Below the pieces are notes generated by a model. That model did not search any database, was not told the origin of the DNA, and saw only the letters and a program-made list of their open reading frames with translations. A program made the position numbers and the translations under genes. From Fidelibacterota bacterium UBA7300 (lineage in GTDB: Bacteria > Fidelibacterota > Marinisomatia > Marinisomatales > UBA2128), in the NCBI GenBank assembly GCA_002471865.1, contig DKQU01000063.1, positions 10,581 through 28,291 of the forward strand: a stretch of 17,711 nucleotides of DNA, given 5' to 3'. Of the stretch, positions 1 through 8,368 are shown piece by piece. Every line of letters begins with the position of its first letter. Position 1 is the stretch's first letter.

Positions 1-1713
1 CGTACGACACAGGCAGCTCGTCAGAGTCTCAATTCTGCTCTCGGAGTCGCTTTTGCTGGCGGTTCTGTCATGGGAATGAGTGTCGTAGGACTTGGAGTTA
101 TTGGTCTCTCCTCACTGTTTTACCTCTATGGCGGACTTTGCGAAGGTGACAATCTTCAACAAGTGATGACGATCCTCTCGGGATTTGCAATGGGTGCTTC
201 TTCTATTGCTCTCTTCGCCCGTGTTGGTGGAGGTATTTATACTAAAGCTGCCGATGTTGGGGCTGACCTTGTAGGAAAAGTGGAAGCCGGCATACCAGAA
301 GACGATCCTCGTAATCCTGCCACCATCGCTGATAACGTAGGTGATAATGTGGGTGATGTGGCTGGAATGGGAGCCGACTTGTTCGAGTCCTATGTAGGTT
401 CCATTATTGGAGCTATGGTTTTGGCAGCTGCGGCAGGACATTCTAACCTTGTCATGCTGCCTCTATTTTTAGCGGCTGCCGGAATTATTGTTTCCATTGC
501 TGGAACATTTTTTGTTCGTACCAAGGAAGGCGGCAATCCTCAGTCCGCTCTCAATATCGGTACATACGGTGCAGATGTGCTGATGCTGGTAGTAAGTTAC
601 TTTATTATTCAAAAGTTTGTACCTGAAGCAGTGAAGTTGAGTGGGGCAAATGTAGCAGGAATTGATATTTTTGGAGCTACAATTGCAGGCTTAGTGGCTG
701 GAATTCTCGTCGGGACATTCACTGAATACTACACAGCAGAATCCCGCGGTCCTTCAAGAAGCATTTCCAAGTCGAGCGAGACCGGGGCGGCTACCAACAT
801 CATTTCCGGATTGGCAAACGGTATGCAGTCCACGCTATTTCCTGTGCTTAGTATCGCCATCGCCATCATCGTTGCCTACAATTTTGCGGGTCTCTACGGA
901 ATTGCAATCGCGGCGCTAGGAATGCTTTCCACTACGGGGATACAGTTAGCGGTGGATGCTTACGGTCCCATAGCAGATAACGCTGGTGGCTGCGCTGAGA
1001 TGGCTGAACTTCCCGCTGAAGTGAGGGAACGAACAGATAAATTGGATGCGGTAGGTAACACCACAGCCGCCATCGGAAAAGGATTTGCTATTGGCTCAGC
1101 GGCGTTAACTGCTTTGGCCTTATTCGGTGCCTATCAGACTAAAGTGGGACTTGAGTCGATTGACATCATGAAGCCAACAGTTATGGCGGGTTTGCTGATT
1201 GGCGGCGCGCTTCCATTTCTTTTTTCGTCTTTCGCCATGCGGGCGGTAGGTGAAGCTGCCTTCGAAATGATCGAGGAAGTGAGAAGACAGTTTAGAGAAA
1301 TAGAAGGATTACTGGAAGGGAAAGCCAAAGCTGATCATGCCCGATGTGTGGACATTGCTACTGCCGCTGCCATCAAGCGGATGATTGCTCCGGGATTACT
1401 GGCGGTTCTCACACCTGTTTTCTTCGGGTTAGTGCTGAAAGATCCAGAGATGCTGGGAGGCGTTTTGGCGGGAGTAACAGTAAGTGGGGTTTTGCTCGCT
1501 ATTTTCATGGCTAATGCCGGCGGATCTTGGGACAACGCTAAAAAATATATTGAGAGCGGAGCACATGGCGGTAAGGGAAGCGATGCTCACAAAGCCGCAG
1601 TGGTAGGTGATACAGTAGGTGACCCATTCAAAGATACTGCGGGTCCATCCTTGAATATCTTGATCAAACTCATGTCGGTGGTATCACTCGTGATCGCGCC
1701 GATGATTAAATAA
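1..1713 (+). CDS. hppA: K+-dependent membrane ion-translocating pyrophosphatase, 5'-truncated
   Basis: This integral membrane enzyme couples pyrophosphate hydrolysis to Na+ and/or H+ transport across the inner membrane. The frame is open from base 1, so the window holds the C-terminal 570 residues; roughly the first 100-130 residues of a usual 650-700 aa protein lie upstream, and the Met at 70 is internal. Seen directly: the substrate/Mg loop DVGADLVGKVE (about 250-285), the acidic segment DNVGDNVGDVAG, EYYTAESRGPS, and the C-terminal DTVGDPFKDTAGPS motif. GNTTAAIGKG at 1054-1083 carries Ala and Gly at the positions that are Lys and Thr in K+-independent enzymes, so K+ dependence is well supported. 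The Glu in DLFESY (385-387) sits where Na+-pumping members have their gate Glu, so Na+ transport is plausible but inferred. The stop lies 11 nt before rpsF with no terminator between them. Confidence 0.96.
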   Translation, partial: RTTQAARQSLNSALGVAFAGGSVMGMSVVGLGVIGLSSLFYLYGGLCEGDNLQQVMTILSGFAMGASSIALFARVGGGIYTKAADVGADLVGKVEAGIPEDDPRNPATIADNVGDNVGDVAGMGADLFESYVGSIIGAMVLAAAAGHSNLVMLPLFLAAAGIIVSIAGTFFVRTKEGGNPQSALNIGTYGADVLMLVVSYFIIQKFVPEAVKLSGANVAGIDIFGATIAGLVAGILVGTFTEYYTAESRGPSRSISKSSETGAATNIISGLANGMQSTLFPVLSIAIAIIVAYNFAGLYGIAIAALGMLSTTGIQLAVDAYGPIADNAGGCAEMAELPAEVRERTDKLDAVGNTTAAIGKGFAIGSAALTALALFGAYQTKVGLESIDIMKPTVMAGLLIGGALPFLFSSFAMRAVGEAAFEMIEEVRRQFREIEGLLEGKAKADHARCVDIATAAAIKRMIAPGLLAVLTPVFFGLVLKDPEMLGGVLAGVTVSGVLLAIFMANAGGSWDNAKKYIESGAHGGKGSDAHKAAVVGDTVGDPFKDTAGPSLNILIKLMSVVSLVIAPMIK

Positions 1714-1724
1714 CTGGAGAGAAG

Positions 1725-2114
1725 ATGAAATACTACGAAACACTCTATATCGTAAAATCTGAATTTGAAGATGATCGTCTGGATAAAATCCAGGAAGAGG
1801 TGGATGAATACGCAAAAAAGAAAGGTGGCAAAATCGTTAATTCTTACGTCTGGGGTAAGCGGCGACTGGCCTATGAAGTTGACAAAGAACGTTACGGCAC
1901 ATTTCTACTTCTACAGTACGGAACAGAAAATACATTCATTGATGAGCTTAATGACTGGTTTGAGCTGCATAAATCTGTTTTAGCATATATGACTATCAGG
2001 CTGGATGAAATGCCTGAGGTGAAAGAGATCAGATCGTCCACATCAACGGAAACCAAAGTTGACTCTTCAACTGAAACAGACAAGTCTGAAAAGATAGCAG
2101 ACATAAGCGTTTAA
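1725..2114 (+). CDS. rpsF: 30S ribosomal protein bS6
   Basis: This small-subunit protein pairs with bS18 on the platform of the 30S subunit. The N-terminus MKYYETLYIVKSE, the central VWGKRRLAYEV stretch and the following YGTFLLLQY strand are classic bS6. The fold ends near residue 100 at the MTIRLDEM strand. The last 30 or so residues are a Ser/Thr/Glu/Lys-rich low-complexity tail, a variable feature of the family. A GGAG ribosome binding site at 1716-1719, 5 nt before the ATG, fixes the start. It lies 11 nt after hppA and 12 nt before rpsR, so the genes are probably cotranscribed. No ssb gene separates rpsF from rpsR here, unlike in many bacteria. Confidence 0.97.
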   Translation: MKYYETLYIVKSEFEDDRLDKIQEEVDEYAKKKGGKIVNSYVWGKRRLAYEVDKERYGTFLLLQYGTENTFIDELNDWFELHKSVLAYMTIRLDEMPEVKEIRSSTSTETKVDSSTETDKSEKIADISV

Positions 2115-2119
2115 GGAGG
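2113..2119 (+). promoter_or_regulatory. Shine-Dalgarno site of rpsR overlapping the rpsF stop
   Basis: AAGGAGG lies 7 nt upstream of the rpsR ATG and shares two bases with the rpsF TAA stop codon (2112-2114). It is the strongest ribosome binding site in the ribosomal-protein part of the window. Its placement suggests that a ribosome terminating on rpsF can reload on rpsR, in keeping with the 1:1 need for bS6 and bS18. Confidence 0.8.
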
Positions 2120-2126
2120 AAAGAAA

Positions 2127-2357
2127 ATGGCATTTATGGATAGACGGCGTATATGTAAGTTTTGCGAAGATCATGACTTGGAGATTGATTATAAAAACGT
2201 CAAAGTAATACGGAAATTTGTGACAGATCAGGGAAAAATCATGCCGGGTAGAGTAACAGGAGCTTGTGCCAAGCATCAACGACAAGTTACTCAGGCTATC
2301 AAGCGGGCAAGAAATATTGCTCTGTTGTCTTATACCGGAGAAGAATTCAATAAATAG
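2127..2357 (+). CDS. rpsR: 30S ribosomal protein bS18
   Basis: This small basic protein binds bS6 and 16S rRNA on the 30S platform. At 76 residues it has normal family length. Seen directly: RRRICKFC near the N-terminus, the IDYKNVKVIRKFV core, GKIMPGRVTGACAKHQRQ, and the C-terminal AIKRARNIALLSYT. The CxxC pair (in CKFC) together with Cys and His in GACAKHQ indicates the zinc-binding (C+) form of bS18, in contrast to the cysteine-poor form of E. coli. The start is set by the AAGGAGG site 7 nt upstream. It sits 12 nt after rpsF and 17 nt before rplI. Confidence 0.97.
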   Translation: MAFMDRRRICKFCEDHDLEIDYKNVKVIRKFVTDQGKIMPGRVTGACAKHQRQVTQAIKRARNIALLSYTGEEFNK

Positions 2358-2374
2358 TCTGGGAGATTAGAAAG

Positions 2375-2836
2375 ATGTCTAAAGATGCAAGAGGGCAGGT
2401 TATACTCCGCAAAAAAATAGAGTCACTCGGTGAAGTGGGTGATGTTGTCAGGGTAAAGCCCGGCTATGCTCGCAACTTCCTTATTCCGAGAGGATTTGCA
2501 GTGGAAGCTACACCAGGTAATGTCAGGATGGTTGAGGCTCAAAAGGAACAGGAAGACACTCGAGAGGCTAAGGCTTTAGCCGATGTGGAAAAGACAGCTA
2601 AAAAGTTGGAGGGAATTAAACTTTCGGCGCCGGTTCAGGTTGGTGAGGAAGACAAGGTATTCGGTTCTGTGACGGCTATGACTGTAGCAGAGCTGTTACA
2701 AAATGAAGGTTACGAAATAGATAAGAAACATATCGTTCTACCGGAACCCATTAAAGCACTTGGAGTGTATGATGTCCCGGTAAAACTAGATCATGATGTA
2801 GAAGCGATGGTTAAAGTTTACGTAATTAAAGAATAA
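2375..2836 (+). CDS. rplI: 50S ribosomal protein bL9
   Basis: This elongated two-domain protein binds 23S rRNA domain V near the L1 stalk. The N-domain carries QVILRKKIESLGEVGDVV followed by the diagnostic KPGYARNFLIPRG loop. A long charged connecting helix (about residues 50-80) leads to the C-domain, which ends near VKVYVIKE. At 153 residues it is slightly longer than usual because seven residues (MSKDARG) precede the QVIL that normally follows the initiator Met directly. No start codon exists at that conserved position (GGG codon), so the ATG at 2375, with GGGAG about 9 nt upstream, is the best start. It is the last gene of the hppA-rpsF-rpsR-rplI run and is followed by a terminator. Confidence 0.97.
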   Translation: MSKDARGQVILRKKIESLGEVGDVVRVKPGYARNFLIPRGFAVEATPGNVRMVEAQKEQEDTREAKALADVEKTAKKLEGIKLSAPVQVGEEDKVFGSVTAMTVAELLQNEGYEIDKKHIVLPEPIKALGVYDVPVKLDHDVEAMVKVYVIKE

Positions 2837-2858
2837 TCATATTTACTCATAGAATGAG

Positions 2859-2888
2859 AAAAAGCCCTATTGTTCGGGGCTTTTTTTA
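2859..2888. terminator. Bidirectional rho-independent terminator
   Basis: AAAAAGCCC at 2859-2867 pairs perfectly with GGGCTTTTT at 2877-2885 around a 9-nt loop, and seven Ts start at 2881. On the minus strand the same hairpin ends in GGGCTTTTT. It therefore fits as a terminator both for rplI (stop at 2836) and for the minus-strand C25 gene, whose stop is at 2911. The 74-bp convergent gap holds nothing else visible. Confidence 0.88.
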
Positions 2889-2910
2889 TTTAGATGATTT
2901 CTGTCCGATG

Positions 2911-5862
2911 TTACTTCAGTAATAGAACTTTTCTAGTCTGAGAAAATTTTTCAGATTCCAATCTAATAAAATAGATACCGCTACTTACGACTTTTTCAGA
3001 ATTATCTCTACCTCTCCAACGTAAATGATGTATACCAGCTTCTTTTGTACTGTTTAGGAGGGTGCGCACTTCCCTTCCGAGAATATCATATACTGTGATT
3101 TTTACTCGGTTGGTAGCTGGCATTTGATAACGAAATGACGTTACTGCATTGAAAGGATTAGGATAACCGGGTGAAAAGGAAAATTCATCTGCAATTGGAG
3201 TGGATTCGGCGGATTCCATGATAGCGTTAGGGGGTGCATCTGTAGTAAACTTGACAGCCACTCCTTCTGTTGGCATAACCGCCCCTGCGGCCAAATGTTG
3301 ATTGAATAAGTACTGCACACCTAAATTCTGATCTGGTGATTCGATGCCCACAGTGGCATAGTTGCCGTTTGCATCAATATCGTTTATTTCCTGATATTGG
3401 AAGATGATTTCACCATCACCGGTAGCAGTTGGATAGAGTGAAGGATCATAGAGAATCAATTGAAATGTTTCGCGCACACAATCAGGACAGTTTTCATCGT
3501 CCTCACCGTTAGCAACGTTGTCCCACTGTATAACCAGTCGACCACTTGATGCATCTTGCCATGCAAAGACATGGAACGGCTCTGTACCGTTATTGTCATC
3601 CAGATCGTCCATGAATGGAGCTATCATTCCGGATGGTCCCATGGACATGGGAATAGAGAAATTCCAGAAGTAGTCGATTGGACAGGGCACAAAAGATATC
3701 CACCCGTTAGAACAGACGGTAATGGAATCGTACCACGTTCCGTAATAGCGGAAGGGGAATCCAATTGAGATGTCAGTGTGTGTATCATCTGTAAGTCCCA
3801 AATCTTGACCAACTCCACCATCTTCAGGATTAAGTTCTATCCAGTCAAAATCAGGGGCTTCTTCGTACTCTGTGTCGCTGTTATCGTAACCCCAGTAACC
3901 GTAATCATCTGGTGGTATAGGGTCAGATGATTCTACGGGTCCCACTAAGAGCGAAACCGTATCGGCAGCGATGGAAGTACCGTCAAGTCCAATTTCAACT
4001 CGGAATCGAACTCTGCTCCCCCGAGGAATATCAGTGATTAAACCTGTGACAACAGTCCCCGTCTGTTCTGTGGCGAAGGCACTGACATTCATTTCTTCAG
4101 TTGTAAAGGAGTTGTTTGAGGTACCTTCGTCTAAGGTTGACAGTTCAACTGTTATGCCCTGGTAATTATCTGGAGAGAGATTGGTAATCTCGAGAGACAA
4201 GTCAAAAGTTTGGTTTGCTTCGACATATTCCTCTCCCGTACCTATAACAGGAAAAACGTCGAACTGCCCAATAATTGGAGGATCAAATGGAGACCCGTCA
4301 TCCCCCACAAATGTTAGAGTAATTTTCTTCTGTAGATATTGATCAAGATTAAGATAAAGATGCAGTTCTGTTTCCTCACTCAAACCCGAAAAATCTATGT
4401 TCAGCTGCCCGTCCGGCCCAGAAACTCCCTTGCCAATTAGAACATCGTCAAGAATAAGAGCTCCTACAACATTCTTTAGGGGGGCACCATTTTCATCTGA
4501 TACAATCGTCTGGATAAAGGATTGATGCAACTCAGGTATCTCCTCGACATCTGCGGAAAGCTGACTAGGTGTTGTGAGCCATACTGGAAGGCTGGGGTCT
4601 CCAATGATTCCATAGATGTGATGGTAAAATTCTACAACCTCTCCCGGACCGGCAAGTTGGGGGAATTCATCTATGAGAGCCTGTTTTCCAGCAAATAATG
4701 TGGGCCCTAACTCTGCACTTCTATTTTCGAGCAGATTATCCCAAGTTGTACCGCAGATGACATTATTATACTTGGTGTCGGTATCAAGATCAGATGGGCC
4801 GATGACAGCCACAGCTCCTTTTGGATTGGATGGAGTCCCCTTTGTGATAAGTTCCTCACCAAAACACTTCGAAGGCCCGGTCTGAGGATATAAATCTGCA
4901 CCAAAGTCACCGGTATTACAGACAAAACTCATGACAACGGGCAGTTTCCAGCCGTGATTGAGATCGTTCATGTCTTCTATATAAAAACTGGGACGATGCC
5001 AACCGTGTGAGTTTCCCCACCCTCTGTAGTTAATGATACCAACGCCGCTGGACCATGACTCAGTTACGAGAGGATTTTCTATTACTTGATAATTCATATG
5101 GAAATAGGCTGTATCAATGCTGGTAAATCCAAAATTTAATAATCTTTCCATCAACCACTGGGATGTCCAGACAGGCGTCACAGGCCACTGCTCAGGAGGA
5201 ACCTCCATACCGTCATTCGTTTTATAATTTCCAGCGACTAGCAAGGCTCTATTTAGGTAATCCATTTCACCACTTGATTGAATGTTCTCCATGCGAACGT
5301 ATTCCATGCTACGAATCTTCACATTGATGAGGTCACCGATATTGCGCACTGACCACCGTCCGATGAAGAACTGGGGATCAAGTATATCGTAATTATCAGA
5401 TTCCGGATCTTCATTGAAAAATGTGTAGGGGTAATCGGTCACATCTTCTTCGTCTTCATTAATGGAACCGATGAAAAAAGTAGGGATTGTGTAATCTCCA
5501 TTCACGTCCCCCACCAACAAAACATATTCCAGCAGTGGGTGTGAAAAATGGTAAGCTTCAAGGTAAGATCTGATATCAGTAGATGTTTCCAGATTCTCTT
5601 CATCCAGAGCGATGATTTCCACATCAAATCCCTGTGTTTGTTTAAAAGCGGTGAAATCATCTCCATACACAGGAATTCCGTCAGGGTTTGTCAGTACATC
5701 CCTTAATTGACTGTTGGCAAGAATAATCAGATAATCACCTCTTACAAAATGAGCGCCTTCAGGAGCGATATTCTTTCTAGAAATTGGTACAACAGTATCG
5801 ACAGCAGTGACATGGGCTGCCAAAACCAGAAAAGAACAGATTATTTTATACTTAGCCGTCAT
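2911..5862 (-). CDS. Secreted C25 (gingipain-like) protein with T9SS sorting domain; catalytic His replaced by Trp
   Basis: This is a predicted exported cysteine-peptidase-like protein of 983 residues. In order: a signal peptide (about 1-20); a C25 catalytic-type domain (about 40-430) with YVLLVGDVNG and the nucleophile motif CNTGDF (Cys315); a short beta domain (about 435-530); a CARDB-like stretch (about 540-640); a nidogen-like beta domain with YGTWYDSITVCSNGW (about 648-878); and a type A sorting tail (about 891-983) with PNPFN, DILGREV, SGIYF and terminal KVLLLK. In RgpB the catalytic His211 lies 33 residues before Cys244. Here that spacing falls on Trp282 in NYRGWGNSHGWH, with His286 and His289 nearby, so activity is uncertain. 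There is no N-terminal C25 propeptide. The start overlaps the M14 stop as ATGA, with no Shine-Dalgarno site, which suggests translational coupling. It could be an active peptidase with a shifted His or an inactive binding protein. Confidence 0.9.
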   Translation of the reverse strand: MTAKYKIICSFLVLAAHVTAVDTVVPISRKNIAPEGAHFVRGDYLIILANSQLRDVLTNPDGIPVYGDDFTAFKQTQGFDVEIIALDEENLETSTDIRSYLEAYHFSHPLLEYVLLVGDVNGDYTIPTFFIGSINEDEEDVTDYPYTFFNEDPESDNYDILDPQFFIGRWSVRNIGDLINVKIRSMEYVRMENIQSSGEMDYLNRALLVAGNYKTNDGMEVPPEQWPVTPVWTSQWLMERLLNFGFTSIDTAYFHMNYQVIENPLVTESWSSGVGIINYRGWGNSHGWHRPSFYIEDMNDLNHGWKLPVVMSFVCNTGDFGADLYPQTGPSKCFGEELITKGTPSNPKGAVAVIGPSDLDTDTKYNNVICGTTWDNLLENRSAELGPTLFAGKQALIDEFPQLAGPGEVVEFYHHIYGIIGDPSLPVWLTTPSQLSADVEEIPELHQSFIQTIVSDENGAPLKNVVGALILDDVLIGKGVSGPDGQLNIDFSGLSEETELHLYLNLDQYLQKKITLTFVGDDGSPFDPPIIGQFDVFPVIGTGEEYVEANQTFDLSLEITNLSPDNYQGITVELSTLDEGTSNNSFTTEEMNVSAFATEQTGTVVTGLITDIPRGSRVRFRVEIGLDGTSIAADTVSLLVGPVESSDPIPPDDYGYWGYDNSDTEYEEAPDFDWIELNPEDGGVGQDLGLTDDTHTDISIGFPFRYYGTWYDSITVCSNGWISFVPCPIDYFWNFSIPMSMGPSGMIAPFMDDLDDNNGTEPFHVFAWQDASSGRLVIQWDNVANGEDDENCPDCVRETFQLILYDPSLYPTATGDGEIIFQYQEINDIDANGNYATVGIESPDQNLGVQYLFNQHLAAGAVMPTEGVAVKFTTDAPPNAIMESAESTPIADEFSFSPGYPNPFNAVTSFRYQMPATNRVKITVYDILGREVRTLLNSTKEAGIHHLRWRGRDNSEKVVSSGIYFIRLESEKFSQTRKVLLLK

Positions 5863-8216
5863 TTTAGGAGCATAACCTTTTTGACTGATTCAAAGTTTCC
5901 AGCAGTCATTCGCAGGAAATATACACCACTTGAGAGATTTCCCGCATCCCAAATAACCTCATGTTTTCCACTTAATAGTTTACCATTCCAAAGTTGTTTT
6001 ACTTTCCTACCGAGAATATCATAGATTTCCAACTTCACGTCTTCCTTTTGTGGTAGAATAAAGCGGACTGTTGTTTTCGCATTGAAAGGATTTGGAAAAC
6101 ATCCCTCAAGAGAAAACTGATCAGGCAGTCCATCAGGCGAGTTATTGACAGCGCCTTCATCTTCCTGTCCCATAATTATAAGTTTATCAATCTCAAGTCC
6201 ACGATACTCAACTGAATTGTCGGGAATTATACCTATTTCCAATGATTGCAGCTCTCCTAGTTCTCCAAGGGGGTAAATCTCAGAATGAAAAGTCCAGTCT
6301 TGATCATTCCACCAAATGGTTTTACTGTCTTCAGTCCCCGAAACACTTATGTAAGCACTGTCTAAATTCCACTCAAGTTCATATTTTAGTTCAACTAAAA
6401 GTGCATAGTTTTCACTATAGTTGACCCCCGAAAGTTCAGCCCCAATCGATACTGTATCTTGGGAGTAAGTCAATTCACTTTGTGAGCGTAGTGCACTATT
6501 TTCGATGGTCCAGTCACCAGTGATGATTTCCCATCCGCTTAGATTGTCGAATGATTCTGAGTAAAGCTCTGTCGAAGGATCCATATGTATCGCTAGCAAT
6601 GTATCTGATTGAATCTCAGCTTCAAGAAACTCTGGAGAAAGACCTTCAGCCGTCAACCTAATCTGGTAAAGATCCCCTGGTAGTAAAAGTTCAACTTCGC
6701 CTGATATATCTTCGTTCATGAAGGTACCATAGGTGTCTGTGATTTCCAAATTGACTAAACCAGAAAAAGACTCTGGTGTGGTAACACTAAAATTCAGGAA
6801 AAACTCAGGAAGTGGTTGAAGAGCAGCATCATGTATCAGCACAGAAGCATTAGAGGGTGTTATATCGTTGCTATAATGACTATAGCCTCGAGCGGTTATT
6901 AAGAGAGAATAAGTTCCAGCTTCAAGAATTCTCCTAAATCTGCCAAATTCATCGGTCAATCTTGTCTGTAGCATTGGGCCGCTCAATTCAGAAATTTCTA
7001 CTCGAGCAGAAATCGGTTCACCTGTCAAAGCATCAGTAATTAGCCCGGAAACCTGGTAAGCCGGTGCCCCAGCATCACCCTGCCCGTAGCCTATAGCACG
7101 GTTCATCAGATAGAAGGCTGCTATTATATGTTTATCAATTGTTTCTTCGATCAACTCAATATCATCAGGTTGAATATTTTCCGAGCCCACTTCGATAAGG
7201 TATTGAAAACAGCCTGAGGTGGTGTAAAACCAGTCGTGAGCATTACCACGACGGGAAGAGCTCCTGACCGGAAGATAGTAACCATCGCCGGCCTCGTTTG
7301 GGAGCAATGATGTAATTGCTTCGCCAATCGAAGAAATTATGTCGCCGTCAGGTGACATTTTTCCCTCAGCCCATAACCAAGGGTAAATTACCTGTTCAGA
7401 GACATTTCCTGACCGGGAACTATGGTAAGCAATTGAAAGCAAGAACCGTTCGTTCAAGGCCAGATCTTGGATGGCTTGGGTTTCCAGTTCAGAAAATGGA
7501 GCCTCGCCGCGGTAGTAATCGAAGTGGGCCTGATAAGTACCATCGCTGTTGTCCTCTTCCCAAAGTCCATCACCAAAGATCCAATTGAAATCGTAGTTTC
7601 GATTCAAATCCACTCCATCAGAATCATTCCCAACTCCCTCAATGAAGTCAAAAAGACCATCCGAATCTAAATCCATTTTATTTTTCCGGTACGTCACGTC
7701 CTGAACCCACTCTTCTCCCTCGGTATAACCGTGAACAACAGTAAGTCCTTCCGGATTATATGTAGGGACAATCCAAATTTCAGATGTTTCCAGGATGGCT
7801 TGCATGTTTTGTCGATAGGATTGATGTTCGCTGGGATGGAGAAGCATATCAATAATTTCCATTGTGATTTCTACACCGTAGATTTCTTCAGCATGACACT
7901 GACCAAGAAATAGTACTCGTGGTTCATCTTCTTTTATATCTGCGTTATAGGAGAGCCTGACACCCCAGAAAGGTATTCCGTCTTGGGTAGATTGGCCGAT
8001 CTCTTCCAGATGGTAGATGATACCGCTCCCGGGGTAAAGATTAGACGGATTGGTATTTCCGCCGAATTCTTCATTCCATAAATATAACTGCTCTGCTATC
8101 TCTTCGTATGTATGATAGCGCTCTATCAACGGATTTTGAGCTTCTCCGGGGACAGATCCGATAAGAAGAAATGCAAGAAGCAGGTATAATTTTGAACCTA
8201 TTCTGACTATTCTCAT
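5859..8216 (-). CDS. Secreted M14 zinc carboxypeptidase with T9SS sorting domain
   Basis: This predicted extracellular metallocarboxypeptidase has 785 residues. The M14 site is complete (numbers from the chosen start): zinc ligands His108 and Glu111 in QCHAEE, substrate-binding Asn-Arg in GVDLNRNYDF (about 205-206), third zinc ligand His265 in AYHSSR, and catalytic Glu342 in YLIEVGSE. A carboxypeptidase-regulatory-like beta domain follows (about 385-470), then beta-rich sequence, and a type A sorting tail (about 698-785) with PNPFN, DILGRKV, SGVYFLR and terminal KVMLLK. The frame is open up to an ATG at 8291, but the ATG at 8216 is preferred because it gives a clean signal peptide (MRIVRIGSK, then a hydrophobic LYLLLAFLLIG core), whereas the extra 25 residues are polar. 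Neither start has a good Shine-Dalgarno site. The stop overlaps the downstream C25 gene by ATGA, so the two peptidases are probably made together. Confidence 0.92.
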   Translation of the reverse strand: MRIVRIGSKLYLLLAFLLIGSVPGEAQNPLIERYHTYEEIAEQLYLWNEEFGGNTNPSNLYPGSGIIYHLEEIGQSTQDGIPFWGVRLSYNADIKEDEPRVLFLGQCHAEEIYGVEITMEIIDMLLHPSEHQSYRQNMQAILETSEIWIVPTYNPEGLTVVHGYTEGEEWVQDVTYRKNKMDLDSDGLFDFIEGVGNDSDGVDLNRNYDFNWIFGDGLWEEDNSDGTYQAHFDYYRGEAPFSELETQAIQDLALNERFLLSIAYHSSRSGNVSEQVIYPWLWAEGKMSPDGDIISSIGEAITSLLPNEAGDGYYLPVRSSSRRGNAHDWFYTTSGCFQYLIEVGSENIQPDDIELIEETIDKHIIAAFYLMNRAIGYGQGDAGAPAYQVSGLITDALTGEPISARVEISELSGPMLQTRLTDEFGRFRRILEAGTYSLLITARGYSHYSNDITPSNASVLIHDAALQPLPEFFLNFSVTTPESFSGLVNLEITDTYGTFMNEDISGEVELLLPGDLYQIRLTAEGLSPEFLEAEIQSDTLLAIHMDPSTELYSESFDNLSGWEIITGDWTIENSALRSQSELTYSQDTVSIGAELSGVNYSENYALLVELKYELEWNLDSAYISVSGTEDSKTIWWNDQDWTFHSEIYPLGELGELQSLEIGIIPDNSVEYRGLEIDKLIIMGQEDEGAVNNSPDGLPDQFSLEGCFPNPFNAKTTVRFILPQKEDVKLEIYDILGRKVKQLWNGKLLSGKHEVIWDAGNLSSGVYFLRMTAGNFESVKKVMLLK

Positions 8217-8368
8217 AATATCAGGTGAATTTAACCCTTTTCCCGAATTATCAGATGATTCATATAACGCTGTGATGGTAAACACTATCATCCCGAATAT
8301 ATTGTGTTTTTCGAGTATAATTGCGCAAATTGCCTTGATATGGATTTAATGATTATATTGAGGTAACG
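8217..8368. promoter_or_regulatory. Divergent intergenic region between peptidase operons
   Basis: This 152-bp AT-rich gap must hold the promoters for the M14/C25 operon (minus) and the 1751-residue C25-like gene (plus). A TATAAT hexamer on the plus strand at 8316-8321 is a possible -10 element, 47 nt before the plus-strand ATG, but no convincing -35 lies 16-18 nt upstream. On the minus strand I see only weak candidates. An 8-bp perfect palindrome (TTGCGCAA) at 8321-8328 directly abuts the TATAAT. Some of the gap would be coding if the M14 gene started at 8291. Confidence 0.45.
8360..8364 (+). promoter_or_regulatory. Shine-Dalgarno site of the 1751-residue C25-like gene
   Basis: GAGGT lies 4 nt before the ATG at 8369 and supports that start. 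The spacing is short. The two minus-strand secreted genes of the same locus lack a comparable site. Confidence 0.6.

Noticed and set aside
8217..8291. N-terminal extension of the M14 gene to the ATG at 8291
   Set aside because: The extra 25 residues are polar and would bury the signal peptide; neither start has a Shine-Dalgarno site, so signal-peptide placement decides for 8216.
8239..8303. Two similar CCCGAAT-plus-AT-rich segments about 50 bp apart in the divergent gap
   Set aside because: The match is about 7-9 bases in AT-rich DNA and one copy may be coding; not distinguishable from chance.
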